A stretch of 64,000 bases of DNA from Thiotrichaceae bacterium UBA973 (lineage in GTDB: Bacteria; Pseudomonadota; Gammaproteobacteria; Eutrophobiales; Eutrophobiaceae): positions 316,385 to 380,384 of the forward strand of contig DBBX01000028.1 of NCBI GenBank assembly GCA_002292815.1, given 5' to 3'. Each line of letters starts with the position of its first letter. Position 1 is the stretch's first letter. Below, one piece after another: positions 52,115 through 61,709 of this stretch. The notes beneath the pieces are model-generated. The model searched no databases. It saw only the letters and a program-made list of their open reading frames with translations, and had not been told where the DNA came from. The translations under genes were made by a program, and so were the position numbers.

Positions 52115-52603
52115 CTATCGCAACTTATAAATCGGCACAGCATCATCAGCAGCAGCCTGATAGCGCACAGAGAAATCATTAAAGCTTTTTAGTGCTTCTT
52201 CAGCATCTTTACCTTCGCTCACTTCAAAACAATCGATACCACAACGGAACATGAAAAACATTTGATCACGTAATACGTTACCAATCGCTCGTAACTCACC
52301 TTCGAAACCATAACGATCACGTAGCATACGTGCATGTGTATAGGAGCGGCCATCTTTAAACGCCGGGAAATCGAGTCCAATAATTGAAAAGTGTTCCAAT
52401 TCACCAGACAATTCTTTTGTTTCAATATCACCGTCAATCCAGGCTGCATGTGCTGAATCTTGTTTTAATAATTCTTCACGATTCGCCTGCCAATACGAAA
52501 AAGGTAGAATGACATTGCCCTCAGGAATTGGTGCTGCATCATCTAATTCTCGTACGATGACCCAATCATCATCACAAACCTTTTTATCTTTAATTATTTG
52601 CAT
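52115..52603 (-). CDS. DUF934 family protein, partner of the sulfite/nitrite reductase
   Basis: About 162 residues from ATG 52603, which I prefer over the longer start at 52723 because MQIIKDKKVCDDDWVIV is the usual N-terminus and the longer form would lie inside the reductase gene. Core motifs are FSIIGLDFPAFKDGRSYTHARMLRDRYGFEGELRAIGNVLRDQMFFMFRCGIDCFEV. Proteins of this family are encoded next to sulfite reductase in many proteobacteria and are thought to help it; the mechanism is not established. It overlaps the reductase by 14 bases, so the two are translationally coupled. Confidence 0.9.
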   Translation of the reverse strand: MQIIKDKKVCDDDWVIVRELDDAAPIPEGNVILPFSYWQANREELLKQDSAHAAWIDGDIETKELSGELEHFSIIGLDFPAFKDGRSYTHARMLRDRYGFEGELRAIGNVLRDQMFFMFRCGIDCFEVSEGKDAEEALKSFNDFSVRYQAAADDAVPIYKLR

Positions 52604-54275
52604 AAGCTTTTTCCTTAACTGCTGTCTTCGGATAAACGCGATCCTTGAATGGTGTAATACCCACTCGACGATAGGTGTCCAGAAAACGTTCCTCATCTTG
52701 GCGCTGCTCGACATAGACATCAAGCAACTTACTAATCACATTGGCAACTTCTTCTTTTGCAATAGAAGGTCCGAGGCGATCACCCAAACAAGCATCTTTT
52801 TCAGCAGAGCCTCCAAGCGTTAGCTGATAAAATTCCTCGTCTTTCTTCCTGACACCGAGAATACCTATATGCCCTACGTGATGATGCCCACAGGCATTCA
52901 TACATCCAGACATCTTGATTTTGAGGTCTCCAATATCGTGCAAATAATCAATGTCATCGAATCTTTCATTGATTTGTTTGGCGATTGGGATTGAACCCGC
53001 ATTTGCTAATGCACAAAAATCCAGACCAGGACAACAGATCATGTCTGTTAATAATCCTATATTTGCCGTAGCCAGATTTTTTTCAGCTAGCTTCTCCCAA
53101 AGAGAAAATAAATCAGCTCGTTTAACATTCGGTAAAACCAGGTTTTGATCATGCGTTACAACAATTTCACCATAACTATATTGATCAGCAAGCGCAGCAA
53201 TATGATCCATTTGTTCATCTGTTGCATCGCCTGGTGCAATACCGGGTGCTTTTAAAGAGACAACTACCGCTTTGTAACCTGCAACTCGATGCGTAAACAG
53301 ATTTCGTTTTACCCAGTTTGAAAAAGCTTTATTTGATTTTTCTGCTTCATCAAAGCTCTTGTCATCAGCTGCATTCTTATCATAATCAGGAGATGTAAAA
53401 AATCCTTTCACACGATCAATCTCTTTTTGATCAAGTTTTAAGACGCTATCTTTTATATGCGACCATTCTTCCTCAACTTGGCGGGTAAATTCCTCTTTAC
53501 CGAGATCATTGACCAAGATTTTGATACGGGCTCGATACATATTATCTCTACGACCAAATCGATTGTAGACACGCAATATCGCTTCAAGATAAGAAAGCAC
53601 ATGTTGCTTCTCCAGGAAGGGTCTGATACTTGGCCCGATAAAAGGTGTACGACCTAAGCCACCACCAACAATCACATTAAAACCGACTTCACCGGCATCA
53701 TTTTTCACCAGATAAAGACCGATATCATGAACTTTAACAGCAGCACGATCATCCGTTGCACCTGAGACTGCAATCTTGAATTTTCTGGGTAAGAATGAAA
53801 ACTCAGGGTGAAAGGTGGACCATTGTCGAATTATTTCACAATAAGGTCGTGGATCTTCCAATTCATCTTCGGCAATACCAGCAAACTGATCTGATGTCGT
53901 ATTACGAATGTCGTTACCACTAGTTTGAATCGCATGCATTTCAACACTGGCAAGATCAGCCAATATGTCTGGCACTGTTTCAAGTGCAGGCCAGTTAAAT
54001 TGAACATTCTGGCGAGTACTAAAATGGGCATAATTCTTGTCGTACTTTCTGGAAATATGAGCCAACATTCTCAATTGGTCGCTCGATAGCAAACCATAAG
54101 GAATCGCGACCCTAAGCATGGGCGCATAGCGTTGGACATAAAGTCCATTCATCAACCGTAATGGACGGTACTCATCCTCAGTTAATTTTCCCGCTAAAAA
54201 ACGCTCGGTTTGGTCACGGAATTGAGCCACTCGTTCATCAACGATGGTCTGATCGTAATTATCGTACTTATACAT
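52590..54275 (-). CDS. Assimilatory sulfite/nitrite reductase, siroheme type
   Basis: 561 residues of the siroheme / 4Fe-4S family that reduces sulfite to sulfide or nitrite to ammonia. Duplicated ferredoxin-like and siroheme half-domains are visible: RPLRLMNGLYVQRYAPMLRVAIPYGLLSSDQLRMLAHISRKY, GNDIRNTTSDQFAG and NVIVGGGLGRTP. The cluster ligands are CCPGLDFCALANAG and SGCMNACGHHHVGHIGILG. The first gene of a two-gene unit with DUF934; the pairing points to sulfite as the likely substrate. A nitrogen role is possible given the nitrogen-scavenging island elsewhere. No flavoprotein partner is adjacent. Confidence 0.93.
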   Translation of the reverse strand: MYKYDNYDQTIVDERVAQFRDQTERFLAGKLTEDEYRPLRLMNGLYVQRYAPMLRVAIPYGLLSSDQLRMLAHISRKYDKNYAHFSTRQNVQFNWPALETVPDILADLASVEMHAIQTSGNDIRNTTSDQFAGIAEDELEDPRPYCEIIRQWSTFHPEFSFLPRKFKIAVSGATDDRAAVKVHDIGLYLVKNDAGEVGFNVIVGGGLGRTPFIGPSIRPFLEKQHVLSYLEAILRVYNRFGRRDNMYRARIKILVNDLGKEEFTRQVEEEWSHIKDSVLKLDQKEIDRVKGFFTSPDYDKNAADDKSFDEAEKSNKAFSNWVKRNLFTHRVAGYKAVVVSLKAPGIAPGDATDEQMDHIAALADQYSYGEIVVTHDQNLVLPNVKRADLFSLWEKLAEKNLATANIGLLTDMICCPGLDFCALANAGSIPIAKQINERFDDIDYLHDIGDLKIKMSGCMNACGHHHVGHIGILGVRKKDEEFYQLTLGGSAEKDACLGDRLGPSIAKEEVANVISKLLDVYVEQRQDEERFLDTYRRVGITPFKDRVYPKTAVKEKAYANN

Positions 54276-54527
54276 ATGATTTAGTGTATGTCCTACAGTT
54301 TTAACGGATGTGAAAGATAGCAGTAAGTCTTAAGTCGGAAAAGGAATGGATTTTACTATATTTATACGTAATTGTTATATAAAACAGCCAGTATTTTCTT
54401 AGCACTCGAAAATAACAGGAATGAATCTCATGCAAACCCTCCGAGTCAGTTTATTCTTTTATGAAAATTAAATGTAGTAAATGCTAATCGCTCAAAATAG
54501 CAATCAACATCAATTATTGTGGATTTC

Positions 54528-54740
54528 TTAGTCAGAAAACTGATATTTGGCCAGTAAACTTCTGCCCTTACGGGTTATGTAGCCTTCTGTATCAACAAAC
54601 CCCTTGGTTTTCGCTATCTTGAATAGACTCTCAGGTTGGTGCTTTGGTAAATAGATTAGACCATCCCCATATCGATGCTCCAAAACTCTGGCGATATCTG
54701 ATTCTAAATTCTGATCCAGCTCTGATGATATGGCGTTCAA
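54528..54740 (-). CDS. Small hypothetical protein, 70 residues
   Basis: I do not recognise a family. The protein is charged and soluble, with a possible winged-helix-like pattern: LESDIARVLEHRYGDGLIYL, then ESLFKIAKTKGFVDTEGYITRKGRSLLAKYQ. It starts with TTG at 54740, preceded by AAAGGGA at the correct distance, which favours a real gene. An AT-rich tract (about 54770-54800, many TATATA) lies upstream. It is 253 bases from the reductase gene and 155 bases from zapE. Confidence 0.55.
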   Translation of the reverse strand: MNAISSELDQNLESDIARVLEHRYGDGLIYLPKHQPESLFKIAKTKGFVDTEGYITRKGRSLLAKYQFSD

Positions 54741-54894
54741 CTTATTGTCCCTTTGTTTTATAAATTAATTAAGCTATATATATTATATAGTTATATAGTT
54801 TACCTAAACTCAAAAGTCAATTAATTGTTGTATCTTGTTATGAAATAGACATATTTTAGTGCTAAGGCTCAACTAATTGGTCTATATTTATTGT

Positions 54895-55995
54895 CTAGGG
54901 AAGATGTTGTTTCGCAAGATAATCGTGAGTGCGCATTTCCTCTAGTCGACTGATAGTTCGTTTAAAAGGCGCTTGCAACCGCTCTCCAATATAAAGAGCA
55001 TCAGGATTTGCTGCCGCAGTGATAATCAACTTAACGTTTCTATCATAAAACTCATCGACCAGCGTGATAAATCGTTTCGCTATATCATTGCCGTAATCAT
55101 CCATAATCGGAATATTTGCCAATAATACCGTCTGATATTGTCTGGCAATTTCAATATAGTCTGCCGCACCCCGTGGTCCGTCGCAAATCGCCATAAATTC
55201 AAACCAAACTACACCGTCACCACAGCGCACTGTTTGTATAGCCCGCCCTTCTATTTCAAGTGCAGCCCCTTGTATACCGGCATCAGGACAAACATGCGTG
55301 AAGTCATCTTCCAACATTGCATTTGCATGATCATCAAGTGGTGAATGGTATATCTCTGCTTGATCAAGAAACTGTAATCGATAATCAATACCTGAATCAA
55401 CATTAACGATATCGGTATATTTTTTTAATAAATCAATCGCCGGTAAAAATCGTTCTCTTTGTAATCCACCTTGATACAACTGATCGGGATGTTGGTTCGA
55501 GGTGGTAACTAATACAACACCTCGTTCAAATAAAGCATCCAGCAAACCCGCCAACAACATGGCATCGGTTATATCTGCAACATGAAACTCATCAAAACAA
55601 AGCACCTGAGTTTTTTCAGCTAAACGATCAGCAACAATCTTCAGCGGACTTTCAATATTCCCAAGCGACTTAAGTTCTTTATGTACGTTTTGCATGAAAC
55701 GATGAAAATGAATTCTTATCTTTTTTTCAATGGGTAAACACTCATAAAAACAATCCACCAGATACGTTTTGCCACGACCTACACCACCCCAAAAATAGAG
55801 ACCCTTTACCTGCTGTTGTGCGCTTAATCCTAGACAAGATTTAATTCTATTCAGCAAGCCGTGATCTTTCTGTGGCGACTCACATAGTTCGTCATATAAT
55901 TTTTGCAGATACATAACTGCTGTTTCCTGTGCTGGATCGGTATTAAACCCTTTCAAGCCAAGATCATTTTTATATTTTTCTAATGGAGTCTGCAT
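54895..55995 (-). CDS. zapE: Cell division protein ZapE (AFG1-like ATPase)
   Basis: AAA-like ATPase that joins the division ring late in constriction in Escherichia coli and is related to mitochondrial AFG1. 366 residues. Walker A is FWGGVGRGKTYLVDCFY, Walker B is VLCFDEFHVADITDAMLL, and VLVTTSNQHPDQLYQGGLQRERFLPAIDLL is diagnostic. The C-terminus SRLEEMRTHDYLAKQHLP is also family-like. It is a single-gene unit, divergent from the zinc peptidase gene. Confidence 0.94.
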   Translation of the reverse strand: MQTPLEKYKNDLGLKGFNTDPAQETAVMYLQKLYDELCESPQKDHGLLNRIKSCLGLSAQQQVKGLYFWGGVGRGKTYLVDCFYECLPIEKKIRIHFHRFMQNVHKELKSLGNIESPLKIVADRLAEKTQVLCFDEFHVADITDAMLLAGLLDALFERGVVLVTTSNQHPDQLYQGGLQRERFLPAIDLLKKYTDIVNVDSGIDYRLQFLDQAEIYHSPLDDHANAMLEDDFTHVCPDAGIQGAALEIEGRAIQTVRCGDGVVWFEFMAICDGPRGAADYIEIARQYQTVLLANIPIMDDYGNDIAKRFITLVDEFYDRNVKLIITAAANPDALYIGERLQAPFKRTISRLEEMRTHDYLAKQHLP

Positions 55996-56084
55996 GTGTT
56001 ATTACTTATTATGTATTCCGAACTCTGGATTATTAATCTGTCACCTAATCAAAGATTAGCCATAAATAATATCATGACCCGACC

Positions 56085-56771
56085 ATGCTGCCAGTAATAG
56101 TATTACTAGTATTAGTTATTATCATTTTTCTACCCCAACTTTGGGTACAGAGGGTAATTAAACAATACAGTCAAACAATAGATGAACTCCCCGGAACAGG
56201 TGGAGAACTTGCTCAACATCTTATTAAACGCTTTGAACTGGAAGATGTCTCTGTTGAAAAAACAGACAATGGCAATGACCATTATGACCCAGAGTCAAAG
56301 ACAATTCGTCTCTCTGAAAACAACCATGATGGAAAATCATTAGCCGCTGTAACAATCGCAACACATGAATTTGGCCATGCGCTACAACATCATACCAATT
56401 ACAAACCGTTACTATTGAGAACGCAGTTGGCGAAGAAAGCCGCCGTCGCTGAAAAAATCGCCTCAGTCATTCTAGTCAGCCTGCCATTTACTTTAATCCT
56501 GGTAAAAATACCAGCAATCACCTTCATTATGTTGCTGGCTGGCCTGACTATTATGTGCCTACCCATAGTTCTGCATCTCTTTACTTTACCCGTTGAACTC
56601 GATGCCAGCTTCAATCGTGCCTTGCCCGTATTAAGCGAAGGGAATTATGTGCCTGATTCAGCGATGCCGATTGCGAGGAAAATACTGTCTGCCGCTGCAC
56701 TTACTTATGTATCTGCATCTCTTGCGAGCCTGCTTAATTTTTATCGTTGGTGGGCAATACTTAGACGTTAA
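56085..56771 (+). CDS. Zinc metallopeptidase, YugP family
   Basis: 228 residues, membrane-anchored. An N-terminal helix (LPVIVLLVLVIIIFLPQLWVQ) is followed by the protease region with HEFGHALQHHTNY, where the two His and the Glu of HExxH bind and use zinc. Two or three further membrane helices follow, with LDASFNRALPVL and a C-terminal helix. Family members act at the inner membrane; substrates are not known. It is convergent with rmuC, 30 bases apart. Confidence 0.9.
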   Translation: MLPVIVLLVLVIIIFLPQLWVQRVIKQYSQTIDELPGTGGELAQHLIKRFELEDVSVEKTDNGNDHYDPESKTIRLSENNHDGKSLAAVTIATHEFGHALQHHTNYKPLLLRTQLAKKAAVAEKIASVILVSLPFTLILVKIPAITFIMLLAGLTIMCLPIVLHLFTLPVELDASFNRALPVLSEGNYVPDSAMPIARKILSAAALTYVSASLASLLNFYRWWAILRR

Positions 56772-56800
56772 TAAACCAGGGAATTAAATTCAGGTTTTAT

Positions 56801-58180
56801 TCAATTATTGGAATCACTATCATCAGGCAACGCTTTATTAACAATTTCATCTGAAAGGCGTCGTTTGATTTTCAAGTCTCCCAACTTTCTTATAGCTTCA
56901 ACCTTTGCAATAAGATTACCTCGGCCATCGGTTAAGCGATTATATGCCGTGCCATATGCAGACTGAGCCTTACCCAATTTATCACCAATATCTTCCAATG
57001 CAGTTACAAAGCCAGTAAATTTGTCATACATATCACCCGCTTGCTTGGCTATTTCCTGTGCATTCTGGTTCTGATACTCATAACGCCACATATTTTGGAT
57101 GACCTGAAGGTTCATGCTTAAGGTAGAAGGGCTAACAAGAAAGATGCCGTTGTTAAACGCATCCTGAAATAATCTCTCATCATTTTCAAAAGCTAACATC
57201 AACGCTGGTTCAATTGCGACAAACATCAACACCATATCTAAAGAATTCACACCTACTAAATCATCGTAGCTCTTCCCGCGCAAATCACTAATATGTTTTC
57301 TTATTGAAGCAAGGTGCTCTTTAAGAGCCTGTTGTTTATCCTGTTCATCTACCGCAGAGTAATATCGTTCATATGCATTTAATGAGATCTTCGAATCAAT
57401 AATAACGTCTCTTTTATTAGGTAAATGTACAACGATATCTGGATAAAATAATTTACCCGACTCATCGCGGTAACTAGCCTGTGCTTCATATTCGCGACCA
57501 TTTTTTAAACCCGAGTCTTCCAACACCCTTTCCAGAATAACTTCACCCCAATCCCCACGCTTTTTACTCTCACCCTTTAACGCCTTGGTAAGATTTATTG
57601 CATCTGTACTCATTTTTTCATTCAATGATTTTAGATTGGTGATTTCATGAAAGAGAGACAATCTATCTTTGGTTTCCTTGTCGTAAACATCTTCGATCTT
57701 TTTACGAAAGTCGCCCAACTGCTCTCGTAACGGATTTAATACTTCACCGATGTTTAATTTATTTTGATCAGTAAATTTCTTACTCTTTTCTTCAAGGATT
57801 TTATTAGACAGGTTTTCAAAGGCATCCGTCATCTTGTTTTCAGCTTGTTCCAACAACACCAATTTCTCTTGCGTTGCTTTCCTTTCTTCATCAAGCTTTG
57901 TGTACAACTCTGCAATGGTAACCTTGTTATTCTCTACATCTTTTTGCAGATACTTGTTTGAATTCTCACGTTCTCGAATGGTGGTGGTGAGTTCTTCTAT
58001 ACGAGAATCTTTATACTCGGTACGCTCCTCCTCTACGGCTAATTTACGTTGCAGTTCATTATTGCTGTCTGATAACTCGAGCATTTTGCTTCTGTAAATT
58101 AGCCAGACAACGGCTAATCCCGAAACAAACCCCAAGATTGCCGCCTGTAGCAAATAGTCATTTATTAATAATTCAATCAT
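56801..58180 (-). CDS. rmuC: DNA recombination protein RmuC
   Basis: 459 residues. An N-terminal membrane anchor (LQAAILGFVSGLAVVWLIY), a long coiled coil (about 35-190, rich in Glu/Lys/Leu) and the nuclease-like RmuC domain (KKRGDWGEVILERVLEDSGLKNGREYEAQ, then YPDIVVHLPNKRDVIIDSKISLNAYE) are visible. The Asp and Lys of the last stretch resemble the PD-(D/E)xK active site. It limits rearrangements at inverted repeats in Escherichia coli. It is divergent from the HAD phosphatase gene. Confidence 0.94.
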   Translation of the reverse strand: MIELLINDYLLQAAILGFVSGLAVVWLIYRSKMLELSDSNNELQRKLAVEEERTEYKDSRIEELTTTIRERENSNKYLQKDVENNKVTIAELYTKLDEERKATQEKLVLLEQAENKMTDAFENLSNKILEEKSKKFTDQNKLNIGEVLNPLREQLGDFRKKIEDVYDKETKDRLSLFHEITNLKSLNEKMSTDAINLTKALKGESKKRGDWGEVILERVLEDSGLKNGREYEAQASYRDESGKLFYPDIVVHLPNKRDVIIDSKISLNAYERYYSAVDEQDKQQALKEHLASIRKHISDLRGKSYDDLVGVNSLDMVLMFVAIEPALMLAFENDERLFQDAFNNGIFLVSPSTLSMNLQVIQNMWRYEYQNQNAQEIAKQAGDMYDKFTGFVTALEDIGDKLGKAQSAYGTAYNRLTDGRGNLIAKVEAIRKLGDLKIKRRLSDEIVNKALPDDSDSNN

Positions 58181-58400
58181 GCCTTGAATAGATCCTTCAG
58201 GATTACCGTATTGAGGTCGCTATTAATCTTAAGATTGCTCACCTTACCTGATGAAACCGTAATATTAAATGGTTGCATAAAATTGTGAATGTTATGAATA
58301 AAATGCACTAATATATCATTGCTTCAATGTATTTATTGTTTATAATCAATGCTTAGTTGACAATACTAAAAGTATATTCATCCTTTTTACCCGGAACTTG

Positions 58401-59210
58401 ATGAAACTAAAAGGCATTATCTTCGATGTAGACGGTACCATGGCAGATACCGAGGAAGTCCATCGCCAAGCATTCAATCGAGCATTTCAAGAATTTGGCC
58501 TTGACTGGCACTGGTCAAAGACCGATTACTACAAGTTACTTTTTATTTCAGGCGGTAAAGAACGTTTTAAAATTTGCCTGAATGAAGACAAAGAACTTAA
58601 GAGCAAAGTAAAAAACCCTGGCTTATTTATTAAAGAGTTACATCAGTGTAAATCGAATCATTATCGCGAAATGCTGGCAACTAACCACATTCAACTTCGT
58701 CCAGGTGTTAAACGGCTAATCGCTGAAGCACAGGACAAAGGCTTACGACTTGGCATTGCAACCAGTTCATGTTTGGCCAATCTGAATACACTCATCAACA
58801 CAACTTTGAGTATCGATCCCAAAGAGATATTCAGTACTATTGTCAGCAGCGATAACGTTACAGATAAAAAACCTTCTCCAGTGGCCTATCAATGCGCCCT
58901 TGCCGGTCTGGGATTAACACCTGAAACCTGTGTCGCAATTGAAGACACTCGAAATGGCAATATGGCGGCACTCAGCGCAGGGTTACAAACTATAATCACG
59001 ACTCACGCCTATACAACAGACAATGATTTTACTGGTGCTGCAATAGTAGCTAACCACCTCGGTGAGCCTGATAATGCGTTCAAGGTCACACAGGGCTATA
59101 CTTACGATAAGTCCTATGTCGATGTAGAACTCCTGAACAATATAATTTGTCATAGCCTTGACGAAACATCTGATTTTGACTTGCCTGAGATTGCTTCAAT
59201 CATTAATTAA
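58401..59210 (+). CDS. HAD hydrolase, CbbY/beta-phosphoglucomutase-like
   Basis: About 269 residues. Nucleophile motif GIIFDVDGTMADTEEVHRQAF, then LGIATSSCLANLNTLI, the Lys of VTDKKPSPVAYQCAL and the acidic motif VAIEDTRNGNMAALSAGL. The alpha-helical cap with FISGGKERF is typical of CbbY, which dephosphorylates xylulose-1,5-bisphosphate beside Rubisco operons; no Rubisco gene is here. I chose ATG 58401 rather than TTG 58398 because it is the standard N-terminus. Possible other roles are sugar phosphate or phosphoglycolate removal. Confidence 0.88.
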   Translation: MKLKGIIFDVDGTMADTEEVHRQAFNRAFQEFGLDWHWSKTDYYKLLFISGGKERFKICLNEDKELKSKVKNPGLFIKELHQCKSNHYREMLATNHIQLRPGVKRLIAEAQDKGLRLGIATSSCLANLNTLINTTLSIDPKEIFSTIVSSDNVTDKKPSPVAYQCALAGLGLTPETCVAIEDTRNGNMAALSAGLQTIITTHAYTTDNDFTGAAIVANHLGEPDNAFKVTQGYTYDKSYVDVELLNNIICHSLDETSDFDLPEIASIIN

Positions 59211-59286
59211 GTCATCTCTTGATCAGCCGGGTAAAATCAAGCTGACTATTTAAATTCAAATAAACATTATTCTTTAATAGATAACA

Positions 59287-60198
59287 ATGACCTTATCAGA
59301 ATTTCGCTATATTGTTGCCGTTGCACAAGAACTGCACTTTGGTCGAGCGGCGAAAAAATGTTTTGTTAGCCAACCAACCTTGAGTGTCGCGGTAAAAAAG
59401 ATTGAAGAAGAATTAGGTGTGACGTTATTTGAACGGCATCAGCATGAAGTTTCAATTACACCCATCGGCCAAATCATTATTAGTCAGGCAGAGGTTGTCT
59501 TAAATGAAACCAAGACCCTAAAAGAGCTTGCTAATCAGAATAAAGATGGATTAAGTGGCGAATTAAAGCTTGGCGTAATCTATACCGTCGGTCCTTATCT
59601 ATTACCAAAGTTAATCCCGGTCATTAACAGACAAGTTGCTGATCTGATTTTAATCATTGAAGAAGACTATACGGAGAACTTGTTCAATAAGTTAAAAGCC
59701 GGAGAAATTGATGTTGCTATCCTTGCAAATCCGTTTGACCATCCAGGGATAGTCACTGAGGTTCTTTATCAAGAACCCTTTATGGTGGCCTTACCCAGCA
59801 ATCATCCTTTGACTAAAAAGAAGAAACTCAAGGCAGATGATTTATTGGACGATACAATGCTGTTGTTAAAAGCAGGCAACTGTTTTAGAGATCAGGTTGT
59901 TAAGGTTTGTCCTTCCTGCATTAGCCCGGTTGGGAACAACACACACATTCAGAAAACACTGCAAAGCAGTTCAATTGAAACGATTCGACAAATGGTTGCA
60001 GCAGGAGCCGGTATTACAATACTTCCCAGCTCATCGATCAATGCTCAGTCGGGTTTAAATGGTCTGCTGGAATACCGTCCTTTCACCAATCCATCACCCT
60101 ATCGCGAAATAATTATTGCCTATCGAAAATCGTTCCCAGGAATCAAAGCCATTGAGCTCATTAAAAAATCAATCGCTAATTGCGAATTAATGACCTGA
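59287..60198 (+). CDS. oxyR: Hydrogen peroxide-responsive transcription regulator OxyR
   Basis: LysR family, 303 residues. The winged-helix part (EFRYIVAVAQELHFGRAAKKCFVSQPTLSVAVKKIEEELGVTLFER) is followed by the sensor domain. The redox cysteines Cys199 and Cys208 are in their OxyR positions (AGNCFRDQVVKVCPSC), with an additional Cys211. This fixes the assignment to OxyR rather than another LysR. It is upstream of the convergent degQ gene, three bases apart. Targets such as catalase or ahpC are not in the window. Confidence 0.95.
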   Translation: MTLSEFRYIVAVAQELHFGRAAKKCFVSQPTLSVAVKKIEEELGVTLFERHQHEVSITPIGQIIISQAEVVLNETKTLKELANQNKDGLSGELKLGVIYTVGPYLLPKLIPVINRQVADLILIIEEDYTENLFNKLKAGEIDVAILANPFDHPGIVTEVLYQEPFMVALPSNHPLTKKKKLKADDLLDDTMLLLKAGNCFRDQVVKVCPSCISPVGNNTHIQKTLQSSSIETIRQMVAAGAGITILPSSSINAQSGLNGLLEYRPFTNPSPYREIIIAYRKSFPGIKAIELIKKSIANCELMT

Positions 60199-60201
60199 TA
60201 T

Positions 60202-61581
60202 TTATTTTCTAAGCACAATAAACGCTGCGGCATTACCTCGAAGAATCAGAAATAAAAGAGAATCTTCTTTTTTATCTACTGCTTTTAAAAATTGTTCCAG
60301 ATTTTTAATCGGTGCTTTATTAACTGAGGTAATAACATCTCCAGCCCTTAATCCACTACGCCAGGCAACACTGCCTCGTTCTACATTTGCAACAATAGCG
60401 CCTTCAGTTTTACCAAAATAAGGACTGTCTTGTTCTATATCACCAACCGAAACACCCTGTAATAGTTCATTAACGGATCTTGGATCTGTGCTGACTTTAG
60501 TTCTTACATCAACTGTCACAACAAACTCGGATTGTTTACCATCGCGTAGTACTTTAAATTTTATTTTTTCACCAACCGGTAGTATGCCAATACGGTTTGC
60601 AACATCATTTGCATTAACAATATTTTCACCATCAATAGAAATAACAATATCACCTGTCTTCAAGCCGGCTTTAATCGCAGGAGAGTTCTCTAGCACTTCA
60701 TTAATAATCGCCCCACTCTGTTGATCGAGTCCAAAGGCTTCAGCAAGTGCAGGACTAATATCTTGCATACTAACGCCAAGGTAACCGCGTTTAACTTCAC
60801 CGGTATCCACCAGTTGTTCTGTAATCTGCATAGCAAGATTAATGGGGATCGCGAAACCGATGCCAATATTTCCACCACTTTGTGAAAATATAGCAGTGTT
60901 AATGCCGATTAACTCGCCACGGAGATTGACTAAAGCACCACCCGAATTTCCTGGGTTAATTGATGCATCCGTTTGAATAAAATCCTCATAGCCTTCTATA
61001 CCTAGACCACTTCGACCTAGCGCACTAACAATACCGGAAGTAACCGTCTGTCCAAGACCAAATGGATTGCCAATGGCAACCACAAAATCTCCTACTCGTA
61101 ATGCATCTGAGTCAGCTGGTTTAATATCAACCAGATTTTCTGCAGGTATTTTTATTACTGCCACATCAGTTTCCGGATCAGTACCAACCACTTCTGCTTC
61201 CAGCTGACGGCCATCACGCAAAGTCACGGTAATTTGTACCGCATTTGCAATGACATGATTATTGGTTAATACCAAGCCTCTCTTGGCATCCACAATAACT
61301 CCCGATCCCAGACTACTGGTTTTACGTTCGGCGGGTTGATCTGGCACATTAAAAAATCTACGAAAACGTGGATCTGCAAACATAGGATTCAATTGTTGTT
61401 TGACACGTCCTTCAGTTGCGATGTTGACTACTGCTGGGGTAGCACCCTCAAGCATGGGAGCAAGAGTAGGCATTGCATTTCCATCGACTCCCTGTGGTAA
61501 CGCTGCGTTTGCTGATGTCGCTAATAAAGAAAATGTAATAAGGAATAATTGCGTACGTAGTCTAGAAAAATAATTCATCAT
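60202..61581 (-). CDS. degQ: Do family periplasmic serine protease DegQ/DegP-like
   Basis: 459 residues with a signal peptide (TQLFLITFSLLATSANA). Trypsin-like domain with the triad His in VLTNNHVIANA, Asp in ETDVAVIKI and Ser in INPGNSGGALVNL. Two PDZ domains follow (RGYLGVSMQDISPALAEAFGL; GAIVANVERGSVAWRSGLRAGDVI). It degrades misfolded envelope proteins. The regulatory loop LA is short, as in DegQ. Hsp20 lies upstream on the same strand; an inverted repeat at 61671-61693 separates them. Confidence 0.93.
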   Translation of the reverse strand: MMNYFSRLRTQLFLITFSLLATSANAALPQGVDGNAMPTLAPMLEGATPAVVNIATEGRVKQQLNPMFADPRFRRFFNVPDQPAERKTSSLGSGVIVDAKRGLVLTNNHVIANAVQITVTLRDGRQLEAEVVGTDPETDVAVIKIPAENLVDIKPADSDALRVGDFVVAIGNPFGLGQTVTSGIVSALGRSGLGIEGYEDFIQTDASINPGNSGGALVNLRGELIGINTAIFSQSGGNIGIGFAIPINLAMQITEQLVDTGEVKRGYLGVSMQDISPALAEAFGLDQQSGAIINEVLENSPAIKAGLKTGDIVISIDGENIVNANDVANRIGILPVGEKIKFKVLRDGKQSEFVVTVDVRTKVSTDPRSVNELLQGVSVGDIEQDSPYFGKTEGAIVANVERGSVAWRSGLRAGDVITSVNKAPIKNLEQFLKAVDKKEDSLLFLILRGNAAAFIVLRK

Positions 61582-61670
61582 GTAGTGTGATCCGTTTTTA
61601 TTTTCTAATTAGGAAGTGCTATATCCAGAAAAGTTCATTACGATTTCTTCAATTAAGAGGCATTAGACTC

Positions 61671-61693
61671 TAAGGCGGACTAAGTCCGCCTTA
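61671..61693 (-). terminator. Inverted repeat after hsp20, probable terminator
   Basis: Perfect ten-pair stem taaggcggac / gtccgcctta with loop taa, 17 bases past the hsp20 stop. The T-run on the minus strand is poor, so strength is uncertain. Confidence 0.6.
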
Positions 61694-61709
61694 AAGTTAT
61701 TTAACACGC

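Noticed and set aside
52604..52723. Longer N-terminus of the DUF934 protein
   Set aside because: It lies in the reductase coding sequence and is unlike the family; MQIIKDKK at 52603 is the natural start.
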